A stretch of DNA of 64,000 nt from Symbiodinium natans. Lineage: Eukaryota > Sar > Dinophyceae > Suessiales > Symbiodiniaceae. The stretch is taken from the NCBI GenBank assembly GCA_905221605.1, contig CAJNDS010002297.1:136501-200500 (forward strand), written 5' to 3'. The notes under the pieces were generated by a model that was not told the DNA's origin, made no database searches, and was given only the letters and a program-made list of their open reading frames with translations. The position numbers and the translations under genes are program-made. Below are positions 32,262 through 42,244 of this stretch, piece by piece (the stretch's first letter is position 1; each line of letters starts with the position of its first letter).

Positions 32262-33335
32262 TCAGGGCGATGGCCAAACTGGCACGGCTTCCAGGACTGA
32301 TGCCAGCGGCTGTGTGGGCGCACAGGGGCAGGCCAGGGAGCACACCTGGTACTTCCATGCCGGATCCTGCTCTTGCCAGGGGGCTCGCAGGTGAAACCGC
32401 CCTTCACCAGGCACGTAGCATTCGAAAGGTGCCCAAGGGTGTTGCACTTGAAGAGATGGCGACTTGCCTCCGTTCAACGCACCCAAGATGTACGGCACCA
32501 GCGGCTCAGAGAACTGCGCCGACTCAGAAAGATGTTGAAGCTCAGGCAGCGGGCTTCTGGGCAGTGCTTGGAACTCGAGCTCTGTCGCGTGACAAGCTTC
32601 CTCGCAGCTCGCGCCGACAGGGCTGAGCAGCCAGCAGCGCCACTGGTGCGGAAAGGTGCCGGAGGGGCAAGTTTCTGCCTCCTCACCAAGCAAGGGCCTT
32701 CTGGGCGAGCTCTTCACATCCACCTGCCACAACATCTCGCGCAGGAGCCAAACAGGCCATGCGCTGGCAGTCTCGCCGTCCCTCTCCCGTCGCTCCGTCC
32801 GCTCCCGTCTTCCTGCCACATCCAAGTTGAGGCCCTTTGGCCCGGCAGCAAAGGCTCGGCGGAACCTGCGGTAGTAGCCGAGAATCTCCGAGGACGTCAC
32901 AGGCCATCCGGAGGTGTCGATGCAGCTGGCGCCAAAGGGCAAGAGGCGCACCAATTCCGCTGCAAAGTCCATGGCTCTCTCCGGATTTCCATTGGCCACG
33001 TGGCGCTGCATGCACACGATGGTCACCATCATGAAGCCTGGTATGCAGTCAGACAGGGCAGTGGGTCGATGGGACTCCTCGTTCTCAGGTGAGTACATGC
33101 AGGACTGGCGCCGTGTCCAGTGATGAAGCTTATCCTTCGGATCTAGCGCTCGCAGAGGGTAGTCTGGAGTCCAGAAGAGGTCGACCAAAGCCCGGCGCGA
33201 AGCTACCCAGAAGTCATGGTGCTGCATACAGTCGCAGGGGTCGTTCAGGCTTCCCAGACCCTTTTGCCCCCAGCTCGTTGCAGGCAAGCAGAGGAAAGAG
33301 ATCCAGCCGATCCACCTCGCTGGCATCATCGGCAT
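32262..33335 (-). CDS. Intronless secreted protein, 357 aa, cysteine-containing C-terminal domain
   Basis: ATG at 33,335 opens MPMMPARWIGWISFLCLPAT, a likely signal peptide cleaved near SWG|Q. An in-frame stop lies a few codons upstream, which supports the start. The mature part holds CDCMQHHDFWVASRRAL, a His/Trp-rich central region, and a C-terminal domain with spaced cysteines (WRCWLLSPVGASCEEACHA ... PWAPFECYVPGEGRFHL ... CSLACPCA). From memory, that C-terminal block recurs in dinoflagellate secreted or Golgi proteins, including some glycosyltransferase-like ones. I see no catalytic motif, so no activity is assigned. The gene has no introns, unlike its surroundings. Downstream of the TGA, about 80 nt on, is a run of seven A on the coding strand. 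A 19-bp direct repeat, TTGCGACATCAGGG and neighbours, lies on both sides (32,203 and 33,373). Confidence 0.75.
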   Translation of the reverse strand: MPMMPARWIGWISFLCLPATSWGQKGLGSLNDPCDCMQHHDFWVASRRALVDLFWTPDYPLRALDPKDKLHHWTRRQSCMYSPENEESHRPTALSDCIPGFMMVTIVCMQRHVANGNPERAMDFAAELVRLLPFGASCIDTSGWPVTSSEILGYYRRFRRAFAAGPKGLNLDVAGRRERTERRERDGETASAWPVWLLREMLWQVDVKSSPRRPLLGEEAETCPSGTFPHQWRCWLLSPVGASCEEACHATELEFQALPRSPLPELQHLSESAQFSEPLVPYILGALNGGKSPSLQVQHPWAPFECYVPGEGRFHLRAPWQEQDPAWKYQVCSLACPCAPTQPLASVLEAVPVWPSP

Positions 33336-33409
33336 CTTTCATCAGCATGGCTCACCATTCGTCGTTCACAAATGCAACTTGCGACATCAGGGGTGCCCGT
33401 GCTGGGGCT

Positions 33410-33763
33410 TAAGGTTTAGGGTCATAAGCTGTAAGGGAACAGGGGGAGGGCTTCCTTCATCTGGGACATGCAGCAGACTTAATGTGGTCTAAAGTTCGTG
33501 AGGGGTGTTCGTGAGGAATGTTCGATTTAGGAGCCATGGAGCTTCGGGCTTTATGGGCTGTCGGGTTGTTCGGGGTTTCCGGATTGCGGGCTTGGGGCTC
33601 CAGAGTTTGGGGGTGATAGTGGAACCTCCGAATGGTTATTTGTATTCCTTAAGCCCTAACGAAGCCACATAAGCCCTATGCTAACCTTAAACCCTGCCAC
33701 AGACCTTCCGCAAACGACGCCCCACAAACCTTACACAACCACCCACGCGGTTTAAAAGGCACT

Positions 33764-33794
<31 letters not shown>

Positions 33795-33833
33795 AGGGGG
33801 GGGGCAGGACCGGTCCTTCTGGTCCGAGCACTC
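33410..33833. other. Non-coding stretch with poly-G
   Basis: No coding signal. It includes about 30 consecutive G at 33,764-33,793, then AA and nine more G. Confidence 0.6.
33764..33804. repeat. Poly-G tract
   Basis: Longest pure G run in the window, a strong G-quadruplex candidate. Confidence 0.95.
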
Positions 33834-33834
33834 G

Positions 33835-33874
33835 AAGAGCTGCAGGGACCATGGCCATTGGAGGCCTCTCCTCT
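33835..33874 (-). CDS. PPR second-half exon
   Basis: After CCAGAG|G the minus strand reads RGLQWPWSLQLFECSDQ, a second half. Confidence 0.45.
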
Positions 33875-34287
33875 GGTCTGAGAGGGTTGGGAGTGCTAAG
33901 CGTTTATCGGGTTTATAGGCTGAGGGACTTTGGGTTTCGCCTAAACCCTCAACCCTAAACCGGAAACCCTAACTCAAGGCCAGGAGACCAACAACTCCAA
34001 ACCCCAACATGGTTCGGGGCGGGGGCGGGGGAAGTGGGGGGGGGGGAGGGAGTGGCTTAGGGTTTAGGGTGTAGGCTTTAGGGTTGGGTTTTTTAGGGTT
34101 GAGGGTTTGTTTGCGGATTTTCAGTGTTTAGTTTTGAAAGGTTGAGGATTCAAGCTTTGAGGGTGTAGGGCTTAGAGCTCTTTTGGGCTTCACTTAGGGC
34201 TCATCTAGTTTCTAGGGCTCAGGGTTTAGGACTTTGTGTAGGGTCGGTTTAGGGTTTAGGGTTTAGGGTTTAGGCGGCTGAACCAAG

Positions 34288-34331
34288 GCGCTCGGCAGAG
34301 CTGATGGCCGTGTTCAAGGTCGTTGTCGTTC
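34288..34331 (-). CDS. PPR first-half exon
   Basis: After CTGTCAG|G the minus strand reads TTTTLNTAISSAERL, a diverged first half. Confidence 0.5.
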
Positions 34332-34742
34332 CTGACAGACATGGCGAATGGCGCTCGTAATTCAGGCTGTCGAAGCTACCCTTAGCCCCAACTGAACCCC
34401 AGAGCCACAAAATCCTCAACCTCAACTACGAGCTTCTAAGGCACCCAATCCCCAAACAACTCAAAGAACGACACCTGTCTCTACGAATCCATACACCACA
34501 GGAGCCTACCGAAAATTGCCAGTATCATCACTGTATACATTATCACCCTAAATCTGCAAGCCTAGCACCTCTCTAAACCCCTACGTAAGCCCTCAGCCCC
34601 TACGCCTCAACTCTAAAACGGACAACCCTAAACCCTAGACCCTAACCCCTAAAACCCTAAGCCCTAGAGCCTATACATCCAACACAAACCCTAAACCCTA
34701 GAAACTGCAAACCCTAAAACAGATTCAATAAAGTGCCCGAAA

Positions 34743-34920
34743 CTTACTGTTGGTTGGTAGGGAATGAGGGAATGAGGCACCCTATAAAATTACCCCCTTA
34801 AAGGAGAGAGAGAGAGAGAGATGTCTATTTATAAATAAATAAATTAAAAAATATATATATATATATGTATCTACGTATATAGGGCCCTAACTCCCTCATT
34901 CCCTGCTAGCCAACAGTAAG
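34743..34920. mobile_element. MITE-like element, family 3 (complete copy)
   Basis: 178 bp with inverted ends CTTACTGTTGGTTGGTAGGG and its near-complement CCCTGCTAGCCAACAGTAAG. GAAA on both sides may be a target duplication. The interior has GA and TA microsatellites. Confidence 0.75.
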
Positions 34921-34999
34921 GAAAGAGGAAGGACGCGCCTGGAAGCTGACTGCGCCGAAAACTCGTAAACAGGGCCAAGGCGGCAGGCCATCCACCCGC

Positions 35000-35135
35000 C
35001 TCAGGGGTTGTTAGGGATTAGGGTTTAGGGTTTGAGTTTAGGGTTTAGGGTTTAGGGTTTAGGGTTTAGGGTTGAGGGTTGAGGGTTGAGGGTTTAGAAG
35101 GTTTAGGGTTTAGAAGGTTTAGGGTTTAGGGCTTA
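35000..35135 (+). repeat. Telomere-like array (TTTAGGG)n
   Basis: Canonical units, then GGGTTGA and TTTAGAAGG variants in small runs. Confidence 0.85.
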
Positions 35136-35324
35136 TGGCCCCTGATCTCTAGGGTTTGGGGTTTCGAGCATACCCCGCAATTAGGGACGAGTGATTAAAT
35201 CGCGTTAGTGCCAGGATGTCCTATGACCACGTGACGAGTCTGGGGACCCTAAACCCAAACCCGAAAGCCTCGAATCCTGAACCGCCCCCAAGCCCTGAAC
35301 CAGCCGAAGATCCCCCCAACATAA

Positions 35325-35408
35325 ACCCCCCAAGTTTGGGGTTAAACCCTAAACCCTAAACCCTAAACCCTAAACCCTAAACCCTAAACCCCAAGTTTGG
35401 GGTTTAAG
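35325..35408 (-). repeat. CCCTAAA array bracketed by AAGTTTGGGGTT
   Basis: Seven heptamers lie between two direct copies of CCCCAAGTTTGGGGTT, itself palindromic (CCCCAAGTTTGGGG minus one base). Confidence 0.8.
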
Positions 35409-35527
35409 TAGCACCCTGGCCCTAGAGCAGCCACCCAGTTCCCCGCAAGCTCGTGACCCTGAACCCTAAACCCTGAAACCCTCCACCCTAGACATGCTCC
35501 CGAAATCCCTCGAAACCTTGAACTCCC

Positions 35528-35620
35528 GGTTTAGGGTTTAGGGTTTAGGGTTTAGGGTTTAGGGTTTAGGGTTTAGGGTTTAGGGTTTGGGGTTTGGGGT
35601 TTAGGGTTTAGGGTTTAGGA
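35528..35620 (+). repeat. Telomere-like array (TTTAGGG)n
   Basis: About thirteen heptamers. Confidence 0.95.
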
Positions 35621-35729
35621 GGTGCAGGGTCGTAAACCCGATAGGCCGAACCTATGCAAACCCTAGCTCATCCTAGAACCTCTTATGAAACAAACTGTGT
35701 TTGAAAGACCGTTCCCACCCCCTCCCCCT

Positions 35730-35810
35730 AAACCCTAGCCCTAAACCCTAAACCCTAAACCCTAAACCCAAAACCCTAAACCCTAAACCCTGAACCCCTA
35801 AACCCTACAC
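35730..35810 (-). repeat. Telomere-like array (CCCTAAA)n
   Basis: About eleven heptamers, inverted relative to the array 110 bp upstream. Confidence 0.9.
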
Positions 35811-35814
35811 ACGC

Positions 35815-35885
35815 ACGTCGGCCTCGCAGGCGCCCAACACCGTGTTGCCCGTGACGGAGTCGGTGCGAAGCTGTAGGTCTCGGGC
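35815..35885 (-). CDS. PPR first-half exon or fragment
   Basis: The minus strand reads LQLRTDSVTGNTVLGACEA, a diverged first half ending at ACE. It abuts the CCCTAAA array. Confidence 0.4.
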
Positions 35886-35899
35886 CGATGAAAGCCTGG

Positions 35900-37004
35900 T
35901 TCAGGGTTGGCAGGGTTTAGGGTTTATAGGGTTTATAAGGTTTAGGGTCAAGGATTGAGGGTTCAGGGTTTAGGTATGGTATGGCTTGTGTAGGGTTTGC
36001 AGGGTTGTAGGACTTGAGTTGGGATTGCTGTGGGGCTAGTCAGGCCTGTCATGTTTGTACGGGGCGTGTGGGCTTGCAGGGTTTGTAGACCTTGTAGGAT
36101 TTAGGGTTTAGGGTTTATTTTAGGGTGTAGGGAGGCTTTGTAGGGGTTGTAGGGTAGGGCTTGCGTATAGGGCTTGCAGGGCTTGTAGGGTTGCAGGGTT
36201 TGTAGCGTTCGCAGGGTTTGTGAGGTTTGTAGGGTTCGTAGGGTTTATGGCGTTTGCAGGGTTTATGGGGTTTGTAAGGTTGGGAGGGTTGATAGGGCTT
36301 AAGGTTTATGAGGTCCATGCAGTTCATGAGGTTTGGGGCATACATAAAGGGTTTAGAGCGTTTTCAGGGTTTCAGGCTCGACGGCAGGGTTCTGAGGTAA
36401 AGAAGAAAGCCGTATGCCGAGTATGGAAGAAAGCCCACAATTCAGGGAAGGGGGATGCATTCGGGTGATAGCCGAGGGTTGTTAGAGCACTCTCCCTGCT
36501 GAAGGCTTGTTGCTTAGTGTTAGGGGATTGTGTGCGATGAGGAGGAGTTTCCAGGGGCTTGAGGTATTTGATGGCTTGTTGGACCGAACCATTTACCAGA
36601 AGGAAAACGCAACGCCAACGCGATGTTGACCTGGTTCCATTCACGAGAGCGTGTAGGGCTTGGGGTATTTCATGCCCGGTGGCATCAAACTGGCGTTCCG
36701 CCAGCGTCCCGCACGAGCATGTGCATTGACCGCCTTAGCGCGAAATTCTCAAAACCAATGCCCGGGACCGCCCTAACCCCCCGAGCCGCTAAACCACCCT
36801 CAAAAACCCAAAGCCCCAAGGACCCCAAACCCCCAAAACCCAAACCCCTACTAGCCTAAACACCCCAAACTCCTGAACCCCTGAACCCTCGAAGCCGCTT
36901 AAAAACCCCAAACCGATAGACACCCCAACCCCCTAAACACCCCGACCGCCTAAAAAAACCCAAACCCGACAAACCCGAAAAACCACACAAAGCCTAAACA
37001 CCAA
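35900..37004. other. Non-coding stretch of degenerate GGGTTTGTA repeat
   Basis: From 35,900 to 36,380 the text is dominated by GGGTTTGTAGGGTT-like units, far from the heptamer. From 36,400 to 36,960 I see no gene. Confidence 0.5.
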
Positions 37005-37127
37005 CTTGGTAGCCCAGCAACCATTATAAATACGGGTACCCTTCTTTTGGGGGTCGGTTACCTGAATCATAACTTGTAGAGGAACCTGGGACCCAAAAAA
37101 CCGGCAACAGCATACCACTGCACTACC
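37005..37127. mobile_element. MITE-like element, family 5
   Basis: CTTGGTAGCCCAGCAACCAT on the left, CACTACCA on the right, with internal GGGTACCC and GGGACCC blocks as in the other copies. Confidence 0.5.
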
Positions 37128-37524
37128 ACGCAGCCCCTCCCCACGAAACCTAAACCCTAACCCTGAACCCCAAAACGCCCCCAAGGTTCCAAGAGACCGT
37201 GCAGCCACCAGGCTGGCGAGTTAGCGGGGTTTAGGGTGCTAGGATTTTGGGCACTAGGGCATATAGGGCTTTAGGGCCTTAGGGCTTTAGGGTCTACCGA
37301 ATACCTTCAGGTCACCCGCCTCATGAGTTCTCGCAATGTTACTCCACCCTCCTGACATCTGAAAGCCCTGCAGACCCTAAACCCCCCAAGGCCTAAAACC
37401 ACAAAGGCCCTTCAACCATCAAACCCCAAAACCTAAACCCTAAACCCTAAACCCTAAAAACCTGAACACTAAACCCTAAACCCTAAACCCTAAACCCCAA
37501 ACCCTAAACCCTAAATCCTGAACC
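37128..37524. other. Non-coding stretch with CCCTAAA array
   Basis: Degenerate text, then CCCTAAA units at 37,435-37,515. No gene. Confidence 0.5.
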
Positions 37525-37527
37525 TAC

Positions 37528-37617
37528 CTTCGAGCCAGGAGGTGAAGTCCGGGCCACGCTGTTCAGCACTACTAGGTTGCAGTCGGCAGCGATGTAGAGA
37601 ACTTTGCAGAAGACGGC
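37528..37617 (-). CDS. Possible diverged PPR exon
   Basis: After CCAG|G the minus strand reads AVFCKVLYIAADCNLVVLNS, compatible with a second half running into a first half (LVVLNSVA). Similarity is weak. Confidence 0.3.
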
Positions 37618-37621
37618 CTGG

Positions 37622-37755
37622 CTTAGGGTTTAGGGTTTAGGGTTTAGGGTTTAGGGTTTAGGGTTTAGGGTTTAGGGTTTAGGGTTTAGGGTTTAGGGTT
37701 TAGGGTTTAGGGTTTAGGGTTTAGGGTTTAGGGTTTAGGGTTCAGGGTTTAGGGT
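37622..37755 (+). repeat. Longest clean telomere-like array (TTTAGGG)n
   Basis: About eighteen consecutive perfect heptamers, interstitial. Confidence 0.97.
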
Positions 37756-37792
37756 GCGCCTGGAAGATTGAGGAGTTCGGGCTTAGGGCTGA

Positions 37793-37817
37793 GGGGGGGG
37801 GGGGGGGGGGGGGGGGG
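37793..37817. repeat. Poly-G tract
   Basis: About 25 G, 40 bp after the telomere-like array. Confidence 0.9.
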
Positions 37818-37829
37818 AGGGCGGTGGGG

Positions 37830-38985
37830 GGCTTTGGGTTTCAGGGTTTAGGCTCTTATATACAGGTTGTCTGCTTTTCAGGGTATATAGGACTTGTAGG
37901 GTATGAGATTTCGGGTTGCAGGGTTTTGGGCTGACAGGCTTTAGGGCTTGTAGGGTTCATGTAGGGTTTAGGGTACCGCAGGGGTTTCAGAGTAGGCCTG
38001 TACATCAGTCGACTAGACTCCTAACTCAACCGTAAACGTAACCCCAATGCCCATGGTGCTCCTCCTCGATGCAGCAGACTTCCCGCCTTCCAACCCTAAA
38101 AAGCCTACAAACCCTAAACCCTAAACCCTAAACCCTAAACCCTAAACCCTAAACCCTAAACCCTAAACCTAAAGGATGGCTGGTCTCCCTCTTCTTGTCA
38201 CAGGTCTCCGTGGGCACGTGCAAGCTTGGCCTTGTAGTGGGCCCTCGCAACTTGCAACAGACCAGGCTTAGGGTTTAGGGTTTCGGGTTTAGGGTTTACA
38301 GAGAATGGGTTTTGGGGCTAGGGGTTTAGGCAGTTTGGGTTTAGGTCAGGTACATCTCAACAAACCTCGCCAGAACTCTCAAGTCATGCCAAGACCACAC
38401 GCTGAAAAAAACTCCTTTATGAAAACGATCGTCTTGAAACAACATAGGGGTACCCTTATTGGGGTCCCTTTAAGGAGATTCAATTCTTTTTGGGGTGCAA
38501 AAGAGGTACGCCTATTTCGGGAGATGCTCATTTCCCTACTCTCGAATGGTAAGTCAAGGTTTTCGATGTCGAGGCTGGCACTGCCCTGCCTCGGCCCGTG
38601 CCCACTGACCAGCTCTACTGCCTTGGACTCCGGGGTGTGTGAGACTTATAGGGTTTTAAGGGTTGGTTTAACGGTTTCATTGGGGTTTGGGGTCTATATA
38701 ACAGAAGAAGGCCAACCGTTGGGAACCCTCTGGATAGCAGCGCTGCTGGGTTTAGGGTGGTCTGATTCGGGTTAACGGTTTAGGCTTTACTTACGGCCTC
38801 AACCTACCCTATATGTACATGTATATATATATATATATATGGGTTGTTGTCAAAATGCTTGTTCCCGAAATTGACGTTAAATCGGAACTCCCTCGGTGCC
38901 GCCTTATGTCCTGAAGGAAAAAGAAGCTGATTGAGATGGAGTAGCAAACGCGACATTTGAATGATCCAAGCATGATTTCCTAGAA
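37830..38985. other. Non-coding stretch
   Basis: Degenerate TTTAGGG text, a CCCTAAA array at 38,110-38,170 and a TA microsatellite at 38,820-38,842. The open frame at 38,305-38,775 has no recognisable features. Confidence 0.45.
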
Positions 38986-39600
38986 AGGGTGCTAGCGCGG
39001 ACCATTTTTCAGGCGCTGCTGTCTGGAGTTCTGGCGCGAGCGAAGGTTTCTCCGCTGTCGCCACTTGCGCGGCTCGAGCTCCAGCAAGCATAGCGCTCTC
39101 GGTTCTATGGTGTTCCTTTGTGGTCTGCTAGAGGAGGAATGGGCCATGGCCTGCCGGGGGAGGTTGCGTTGACATTTTGCTAGCGCCGTGCTAGCGCGGC
39201 GCTAGCGCAAAACACTTTGCCAATTTTTCCAAGACCTGATACTACGACGTGATGAACGACGAAAGCAAGCCAGGAGCAGCAAATGTACCAAGTATAACAA
39301 GAATATCGTTTCTTTCTTGTCATCGTTTTTCCTAGAAGAACCTCTATCACTATCCTGGCAACAGGGGCCCCGTCAATTCATAACGAAGCGGCCCGGGGTT
39401 ATTACACCACCCCGGATGTTGTACGCATATTTCGGGTGGTGCGCCTGGCTGGGCCTTCTCAATCAATCTCTGTTGGGTTCGCTTAGTGGTGACATGCGAA
39501 ACTTGAAACAATGTTTGTTGATTTTACCTAGCGCGAACCTAGCGCTTTCCTAGCGCCACACTGGGGTTTTAGGGGATCCCCCTCGGTGCCGCCTTATAGC
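38885..39600. repeat. Region with TAGCGC hexamers between CCTCGGTGCCGCCTTAT repeats
   Basis: CCTCGGTGCCGCCTTAT occurs at 38,891 and 39,581 in direct orientation. Between them CTAGCGC/GCTAGCGC motifs cluster (38,992; three near 39,180; three near 39,530). No gene is recognised. Confidence 0.65.
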
Positions 39601-39639
39601 AAAGACATGAAAATAGACCCGGCCAAACCAATTAATGTA

Positions 39640-40060
39640 AATTAAAGTAACTGAGCAGACACGCGAATTTTGAGCGCAACCCATATATTGAATAGTACAT
39701 ATTGTATTCTAATATAACATAGTATATTATGTCATATTATTCTATATTAGATTAGATTATATGATATGATATGATATGATATGATATGATATGATATTAT
39801 GCTATCGTATATCAGATGATCTCATATTATATCATATCATATTCTACTAAATTATATTGTATTATATTACAATATCATATCATATAATATTGATATAACA
39901 TAATATATTATAATCGAATATAATATAATATAATGTAGTATAATATACTATAATATAATGTAGTATAATATACTATAATATAATGTACTGCAATATAATA
40001 TAATATAATATAATAGAATATCATATAATGTAAAATACAATAGAATAATATAATATATTC
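39640..40060. repeat. AT-rich island of ATATGAT/ATAATATA repeats
   Basis: About 400 bp of nearly pure A/T with ATATG and TAATATAATGTAG subrepeats, a sharp contrast with the surrounding GC content. Confidence 0.9.
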
Positions 40061-40069
40061 AGGCGTCTG

Positions 40070-41660
40070 GCATGTCCGGCCCCCCCGAAGGTTTAGGGAC
40101 ATTCGAACTTGAAAAGCCCAAGCCCTAAAACCCAAAACCTGAAAGCTGTAAGCCTTAAACCAGAAGCCCGAAACCCTAAGCCCTAAACCCGCCCCACAAA
40201 AGGGGGCGGGGAGGGGCAGGGAGAGACCATGACCCTAAAATCCGACCTAGAACCAACCCGCAACCACTCCCCGGGGGACGTAGACCATGGGGCTGGAGGA
40301 GAGGGCCGTGGAGCGCTGTGTGCGTGTGTCTTCTTGGAGAGAGGAGGGAGGGAGCCTTTTGAGTCTACTTGGCTGATAAAGTCCAGAATCTTACAACGAA
40401 AAAACTCATGTAAATTGGCTTCAGGTCTGAAAAACAAGCTCTCGTTTTCATAAATCCCTTCAAATATAGTTACATAAAAATGAAGATATGAAGTTAGTGT
40501 TAAGTGATTGCCTTTTGAAATATTCTTTCAAGTTCAGAACTTAAAAACTGAAGCGTCTGGTGCCCCAAGGTCCACCCCAAAAATCAGCAACAATAAAACC
40601 GAACAATTTAGAAACTAATCAATATTAGAACTGAATGATTTCGTTATTTGGAAAATGTTGAGGCTCCAGACGTTGCATACTCCAAGCAATGTAGATGATT
40701 CAACCCAAGATTTAAAGTACTTAAGCTGGAGGGGGTGGTGGATTTGCAGATACAAATATGAATGAGTTTGTGTTGCTTTTGACAATTGCTTACGACACTC
40801 TGGAATACTTCAGACATTCACAGTGGAACAGGCAAACTGTTTCATATCATATATATGTAAACCTATACATATATATATATAATATGTTTGAAGCTTCAAA
40901 GTTTCACAGGAGAAGTAAGCAATTCAACTATTTCTTATGTACAAACTGGAAACAACGGAAACATGGTACATGATTGTCCCTCTCTCTCATTTATTTTTCT
41001 TATCTATATATATATGTATATATAGAGAGAGATTTCTATGTGTATATATATATACACACATAGATTTCTCTCTTGAACGTTTTGGATTAAAGGGCTTCAG
41101 GTGTATCTCAAAAAATCCAAAAGACCTTCCTCTGCAGGCCAGGCGGCAGGAGCTCAGGACCGTTCCCAAGGTGACCGCGCTGGGCTGGAGTTTGCTGACC
41201 TGGATTAGACTGCAAACCTTAGGAATCAGGGTTTAGGGTTTAGGGTTCAGGGTTTAGCTTTTTTCTCCGAGTTGCAAGGAAGCAGAGCATAAGCAAGGTA
41301 CAATACTTAAGAGATGGGCGAGAAATTGATTTGGACCTTTGTTTGGTTTCGCTTCTTATCATTGATTTCATGGTTCTGTGCATTACCTGATTTACTTACT
41401 GTTCCTGTTTGTATTGCTTATGCTTTACTGTCTGCTTTGCGGCGAGCTCTATATTGTCAGCGGAATCCATAAGTTGTAGGAACCACGTTCTAGGCAGACG
41501 ATTTAACTTCAACAAGCAAAAAACCAAGTCCGGTGCCTCACATCTCCCTTTTTGCTCGTGAACCATGCTTGGCCAAAGTCCCAAGTGCTTTTGTTGGGTG
41601 GCCGTGGTGGGAGCACAAAATGCCTGTCATAATCTGGGGGTTCTGCTGCCCGTGCCTCGG
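40070..41660. other. Non-coding stretch, AT-richer than its surroundings
   Basis: It includes TATATA/GAGAGA microsatellites near 41,000-41,060 and a few TTTAGGG units near 41,230. No gene is supported. Confidence 0.45.
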
Positions 41661-41667
41661 GAGCTGC

Positions 41668-42120
41668 CTAAGAGGACTTGCCCTTTGGCTTCGACACGCA
41701 ATTCTTGATGAGCTTGCAGCCCGCGCTCTTTGAACATTGGTTGCACTTCTTGCTGAACTTTGTGCACTCCTCCGGACAGCTCTTCTTGGCGCATGTCAGC
41801 AGGCTGTCCAAGCACTCGCCGCACTCCGCAGAGTCCGAGGTCTCAATGCACTTCTTGTCGCATGCCACGTCATCGTCGGAACAGTGGTTTGAGCACTTCA
41901 CCACCTTCACGAAGGCCTTGACTGAGCAGGGCGAAGTGAGTGAATCCAGCTCCTCGAGCTCCTCCTCATCCAAAAAGACCTTCTCTCCACGATGCTGGAG
42001 CAACTCTAAGGTGCAAGACTCCTGGTCCTGACAGGCATCGTCCATCTCCAAGCCGGTGGCAATCTCTTCGGACAACACGCCGGCAAAGGAGAGGAAGGCC
42101 AAGAGAGTCCACAAGGCCAT
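41668..42120 (-). CDS. Small secreted cysteine-rich protein, 150 aa, intronless
   Basis: ATG at 42,120 in good context (GCACCATGG) opens MALWTLLAFLSFAGVLSEE, a typical signal peptide. A short acidic propeptide-like part (DEEELEELDS) precedes a Lys/Cys-rich domain with about fifteen cysteines in C-x3-C and C-x2-C spacing (VKCSNHC, CDKKC, CGECLDSLLTC, CPEEC, KKCNQC, CKLIKNC), ending KPKGKSS. The pattern implies a disulfide-stabilised extracellular or vesicle protein. The motif LELLQHRG before the acidic stretch is common in small secreted dinoflagellate proteins as I remember them. No specific family is recognised, and binding or structural roles are guesses. A pyrimidine-rich CCTTCTTAG just upstream could be the spliced-leader acceptor. 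The gene has no introns and no telomere-like repeat within it. Confidence 0.8.
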   Translation of the reverse strand: MALWTLLAFLSFAGVLSEEIATGLEMDDACQDQESCTLELLQHRGEKVFLDEEELEELDSLTSPCSVKAFVKVVKCSNHCSDDDVACDKKCIETSDSAECGECLDSLLTCAKKSCPEECTKFSKKCNQCSKSAGCKLIKNCVSKPKGKSS

Positions 42121-42205
42121 GGTGCTGGCTCTAAGAAGGCGGGGTTTGTGCTATTTTACCTGGGGTGCCCAGAGTGCAAGAAGGCTGCAGAGGAAAAGCA
42201 CGTGC

Positions 42206-42235
42206 GCGCGCGCGCGTGCGTGTGCGCATGGGGGC
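42206..42235. repeat. GC/GT dinucleotide run
   Basis: Alternating GCGCGCGCG then GTGCGTGTGCGC upstream of the cysteine-rich gene, a potential Z-DNA tract. Confidence 0.6.
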
Positions 42236-42244
42236 TAGCCTCTT

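Noticed and set aside
32373-33092. 239-codon plus-strand open frame opposite the secreted-protein gene
   Set aside because: Antisense shadow; the minus frame has a signal peptide, ordered cysteines and an upstream stop.
37622-37755. A true chromosome end at the longest TTTAGGG array
   Set aside because: Array is short and sequence with genes continues on both sides; interstitial.
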